Shown piece after piece: positions 5,670-6,757 of a stretch of 6,757 bases of DNA; position 1 is the stretch's first letter, and each line of letters starts with the position of its first letter. A program made the translations under genes and the position numbers. The DNA lies in assembly GCA_030838815.1 (NCBI GenBank), contig JAUZEX010000640.1, positions 1 to 6,757 of the forward strand, given 5' to 3'. This stretch comes from Actinomycetota bacterium (GTDB taxonomy: Bacteria > Actinomycetota > Acidimicrobiia > IMCC26256 > BP-133). The notes beneath the pieces are model-generated. The model was not told where the DNA came from, made no database searches, and saw only the letters and a program-made list of their open reading frames with translations.

Positions 5670-5876
5670 ATGGCGTACTCACTCACCGATGAGCTCCGTC
5701 TCCCAGCGATGGGGAATGAGCTCGACCAACTCAACCGGGGTATCGGCGCCTTGACCGATCATCCCTCGCCCTCCAGCCCTGTTCAGGTCATCGAGATCGA
5801 GGGTCTCGACCTGCACGAGCTGGAACTTTCGATGCGACTGGTGACCGCCTGCGAAATTAACGCCAACGGAGGCTGA
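5670..5876 (+). CDS. Putative RiPP precursor peptide (68 residues)
   Basis: ATG at 5670 follows GAAAGGA with five bases of spacing, so the start is well supported. The peptide has an acidic leader-like region (residues 1-54) with Leu-rich helical segments (L-T-D-E-L; N-E-L-D-Q-L; L-D-L-H-E-L-E-L), a Pro/Ser linker (31-37) and a V-Q-V-I-E-I-E strand-like stretch. It ends in M-R-L-V-T-A-C-E-I-N-A-N-G-G, with the only Cys at position 61. Size, acidity and position 100 bases upstream of a radical SAM peptide maturase fit a ribosomally made, post-translationally modified peptide, with a core around residues 55-68. Candidate modified residues are C61 (thioether), N64, N66 or the terminal Gly pair. 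I do not recognise the C-terminal motif as any described RiPP class. The alternative is a small stand-alone protein with an unmodified Gly-Gly end. Confidence 0.65.
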   Translation: MAYSLTDELRLPAMGNELDQLNRGIGALTDHPSPSSPVQVIEIEGLDLHELELSMRLVTACEINANGG

Positions 5877-5892
5877 TCCGAGCATCTCCGTT

Positions 5893-5928
5893 CCGGCCCG
5901 ACCGACCCGGCGAGATCGGGAGGGCCGG
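5893..5928 (+). promoter_or_regulatory. GC-rich hairpin between the peptide and radical SAM genes
   Basis: CCGGCCC (5893-5899) pairs with GGGCCGG (5922-5928), and inside it CCCG (5906-5909) pairs with CGGG (5917-5920). It begins 17 bases after the peptide stop. No T tract follows. In precursor-maturase operons such a structure often lowers expression of the enzyme relative to the peptide, by attenuation or by protecting the short upstream RNA. That role is inferred from position only. Confidence 0.4.
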
Positions 5929-5947
5929 GACGGCGCGTCAGCGCTCC

Positions 5948-5975
5948 CGACCGGTCGACGACGGAAGGACCGACC
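5948..5975 (+). promoter_or_regulatory. Inverted repeats around the radical SAM ribosome binding site
   Basis: CGACCGGTCG (5948-5957) is a perfect 10-bp palindrome. In addition, CGGTC (5952-5956) can pair with GACCG (5968-5972), or GGTCG (5953-5957) with CGACC (5971-5975). The second fold has the Shine-Dalgarno sequence AAGGA (5965-5969) in its loop, and the first traps part of it in the 3' arm. The geometry resembles the hairpin before the peptide gene at 5643-5669, but the stem is shorter. Confidence 0.3.
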
Positions 5976-5976
5976 A

Positions 5977-6757
5977 GTGCAGACTGCCACCCGCGTCATG
6001 CGATTCGACCGTGACGGGCACTCCACCCTCCTCGGGGTCGACAACCTGGCCGTGGTGCGAGGCCCGGCCGACCTCATGGAGCGCGCCGCCCACTACGCCA
6101 ACCTCGGTCACGACGGACCGCCGCTCGACGTCGCCGACGTCGACATGCTCGAGGGCGTGCTGACCGCGCTGGATCGGCTGGCCCCCCACGGTCCCCCCGA
6201 GGAACAGGCACCGGCGGTGACCCGCTTGAACATCGGAAACACTTACCACTGCAACATGGGCTGCACGTACTGCTACAACGAGCTGGCCCTCAAGGATCGC
6301 CGCGGATCCGAGGTCCCCGAGGGCATGGGGGTCGAGACGGCCCGGGCCGCCATCGACGCCCTGCTCGCCCAGGCCGGGGAGGCGAAGCGTCTCTCGCTGG
6401 TGTTCGTTGGGGGAGAGCCCCTACTCGAGAAGCATGTGCTCTTCCAGACCGTCGCCTACGCGCAGCGCCGGGCCCGGACCCAGGCGAAGTCCGTCGACAT
6501 CGCGGTCTACACCAACGGCACCCTCATGAACGAGCGGGTCATCGAGTGGGCCAACGAAACCGGCGTGTCCCTGGTGGTCAGCCTCGACGGTCCTCCGCTC
6601 GTCCATGACCGCCGGCGGGTCTACCTCAACGGGCGGCCCACCTCCCGCATCATCCTGAAGTACATCCGGCTCCTGATGGAGCGCGCGAATCAAACGGTCA
6701 CGCGGGGCCGGGCCGTCGCCTGCGAACGAGGGTTGTTGGTGCCGCTTCACCGGGACT
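5977..6757 (+). CDS. Radical SAM peptide maturase, N-terminal part (runs off window)
   Basis: GTG at 5977, with AAGGA at 5965-5969 seven bases upstream, opens a frame with no stop to the window end; 260 residues are visible. Residues 1-85 form an N-terminal domain of the kind that in this group contacts the precursor. The radical SAM core follows, with the 4Fe-4S cluster motif C92-x3-C96-x2-C99 (C-N-M-G-C-T-Y-C), G-G-E-P at 145-148, Y-T-N-G-T-L-M and V-V-S-L-D-G-P-P-L-V-H-D. This layout matches the SPASM-type peptide-modifying enzymes (the QhpD, SCIFF and ranthipeptide maturase group), which use a 5'-deoxyadenosyl radical to cross-link or otherwise alter a peptide. The C-terminal SPASM cysteines expected in such proteins would lie beyond the edge and cannot be confirmed. 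The likely substrate is the peptide encoded at 5670-5876. The last 25 visible residues are less typical and cannot be judged. Confidence 0.9.
   Translation, partial: MQTATRVMRFDRDGHSTLLGVDNLAVVRGPADLMERAAHYANLGHDGPPLDVADVDMLEGVLTALDRLAPHGPPEEQAPAVTRLNIGNTYHCNMGCTYCYNELALKDRRGSEVPEGMGVETARAAIDALLAQAGEAKRLSLVFVGGEPLLEKHVLFQTVAYAQRRARTQAKSVDIAVYTNGTLMNERVIEWANETGVSLVVSLDGPPLVHDRRRVYLNGRPTSRIILKYIRLLMERANQTVTRGRAVACERGLLVPLHRD

Noticed and set aside
6421..6750. Minus-strand frame of 109 residues inside the radical SAM gene
   Set aside because: It opposes the radical SAM core motifs and has no features of its own.
1..6757. tRNA, rRNA, CRISPR array, insertion sequence or transposase
   Set aside because: No cloverleaf arms, regularly spaced repeats, transposase motifs or terminal inverted repeats were seen on either strand.

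Overview
The window is GC-rich (clearly above 60 percent) and uses GTG and TTG starts and G/C-ending codons. It carries a DUF1778/GNAT toxin-antitoxin remnant, a TatA-like protein, a NarL-type regulator and a MASE1/HisKA_3 kinase. Together these point to a high-GC Gram-positive (Actinomycetota) chromosome. I cannot name a genus.

Layout. (1) 1-544, minus strand: a decayed TacA/TacT-type module. The DUF1778 antitoxin has an unrecognisable N-terminus, and the GNAT toxin overlaps it, is broken by a frameshift near 205-212, and runs off the left edge. (2) 716-1090, plus: a small protein with one membrane helix and TatA/TatB-like layout. (3) 1197-1892, plus: a LuxR/NarL-family response regulator, overlapping by its last 19 bases the convergent cytosine-deaminase-type amidohydrolase (1874-2986, minus). 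(4) 2987-3314: mostly noncoding, with a possible small basic protein and an inverted repeat upstream of the kinase. (5) 3315-4862 and 4885-5583, plus: a MASE1 membrane histidine kinase followed 22 bases later by a class I SAM methyltransferase. A palindrome covers the methyltransferase stop codon. (6) 5670-5876 and 5977 to the right edge, plus: a 68-residue peptide with a single Cys and a C-terminal Asn-Ala-Asn-Gly-Gly, then the first 260 residues of a radical SAM enzyme of the peptide-maturase type.

How the genes may work together. The kinase is of the subfamily that phosphorylates NarL-type regulators, and the only such regulator here is at 1197-1892, so they may be a split two-component pair. 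The most interesting part is the right end. A short precursor-like gene, a perfect 8-bp hairpin that would sequester its ribosome binding site, a second hairpin in the intergenic gap, and the radical SAM gene together look like the start of a RiPP biosynthetic locus. I cannot assign it to a described precursor class. The methyltransferase just upstream could be a tailoring enzyme or belong to the kinase transcription unit. The rest of the locus lies beyond the right edge.
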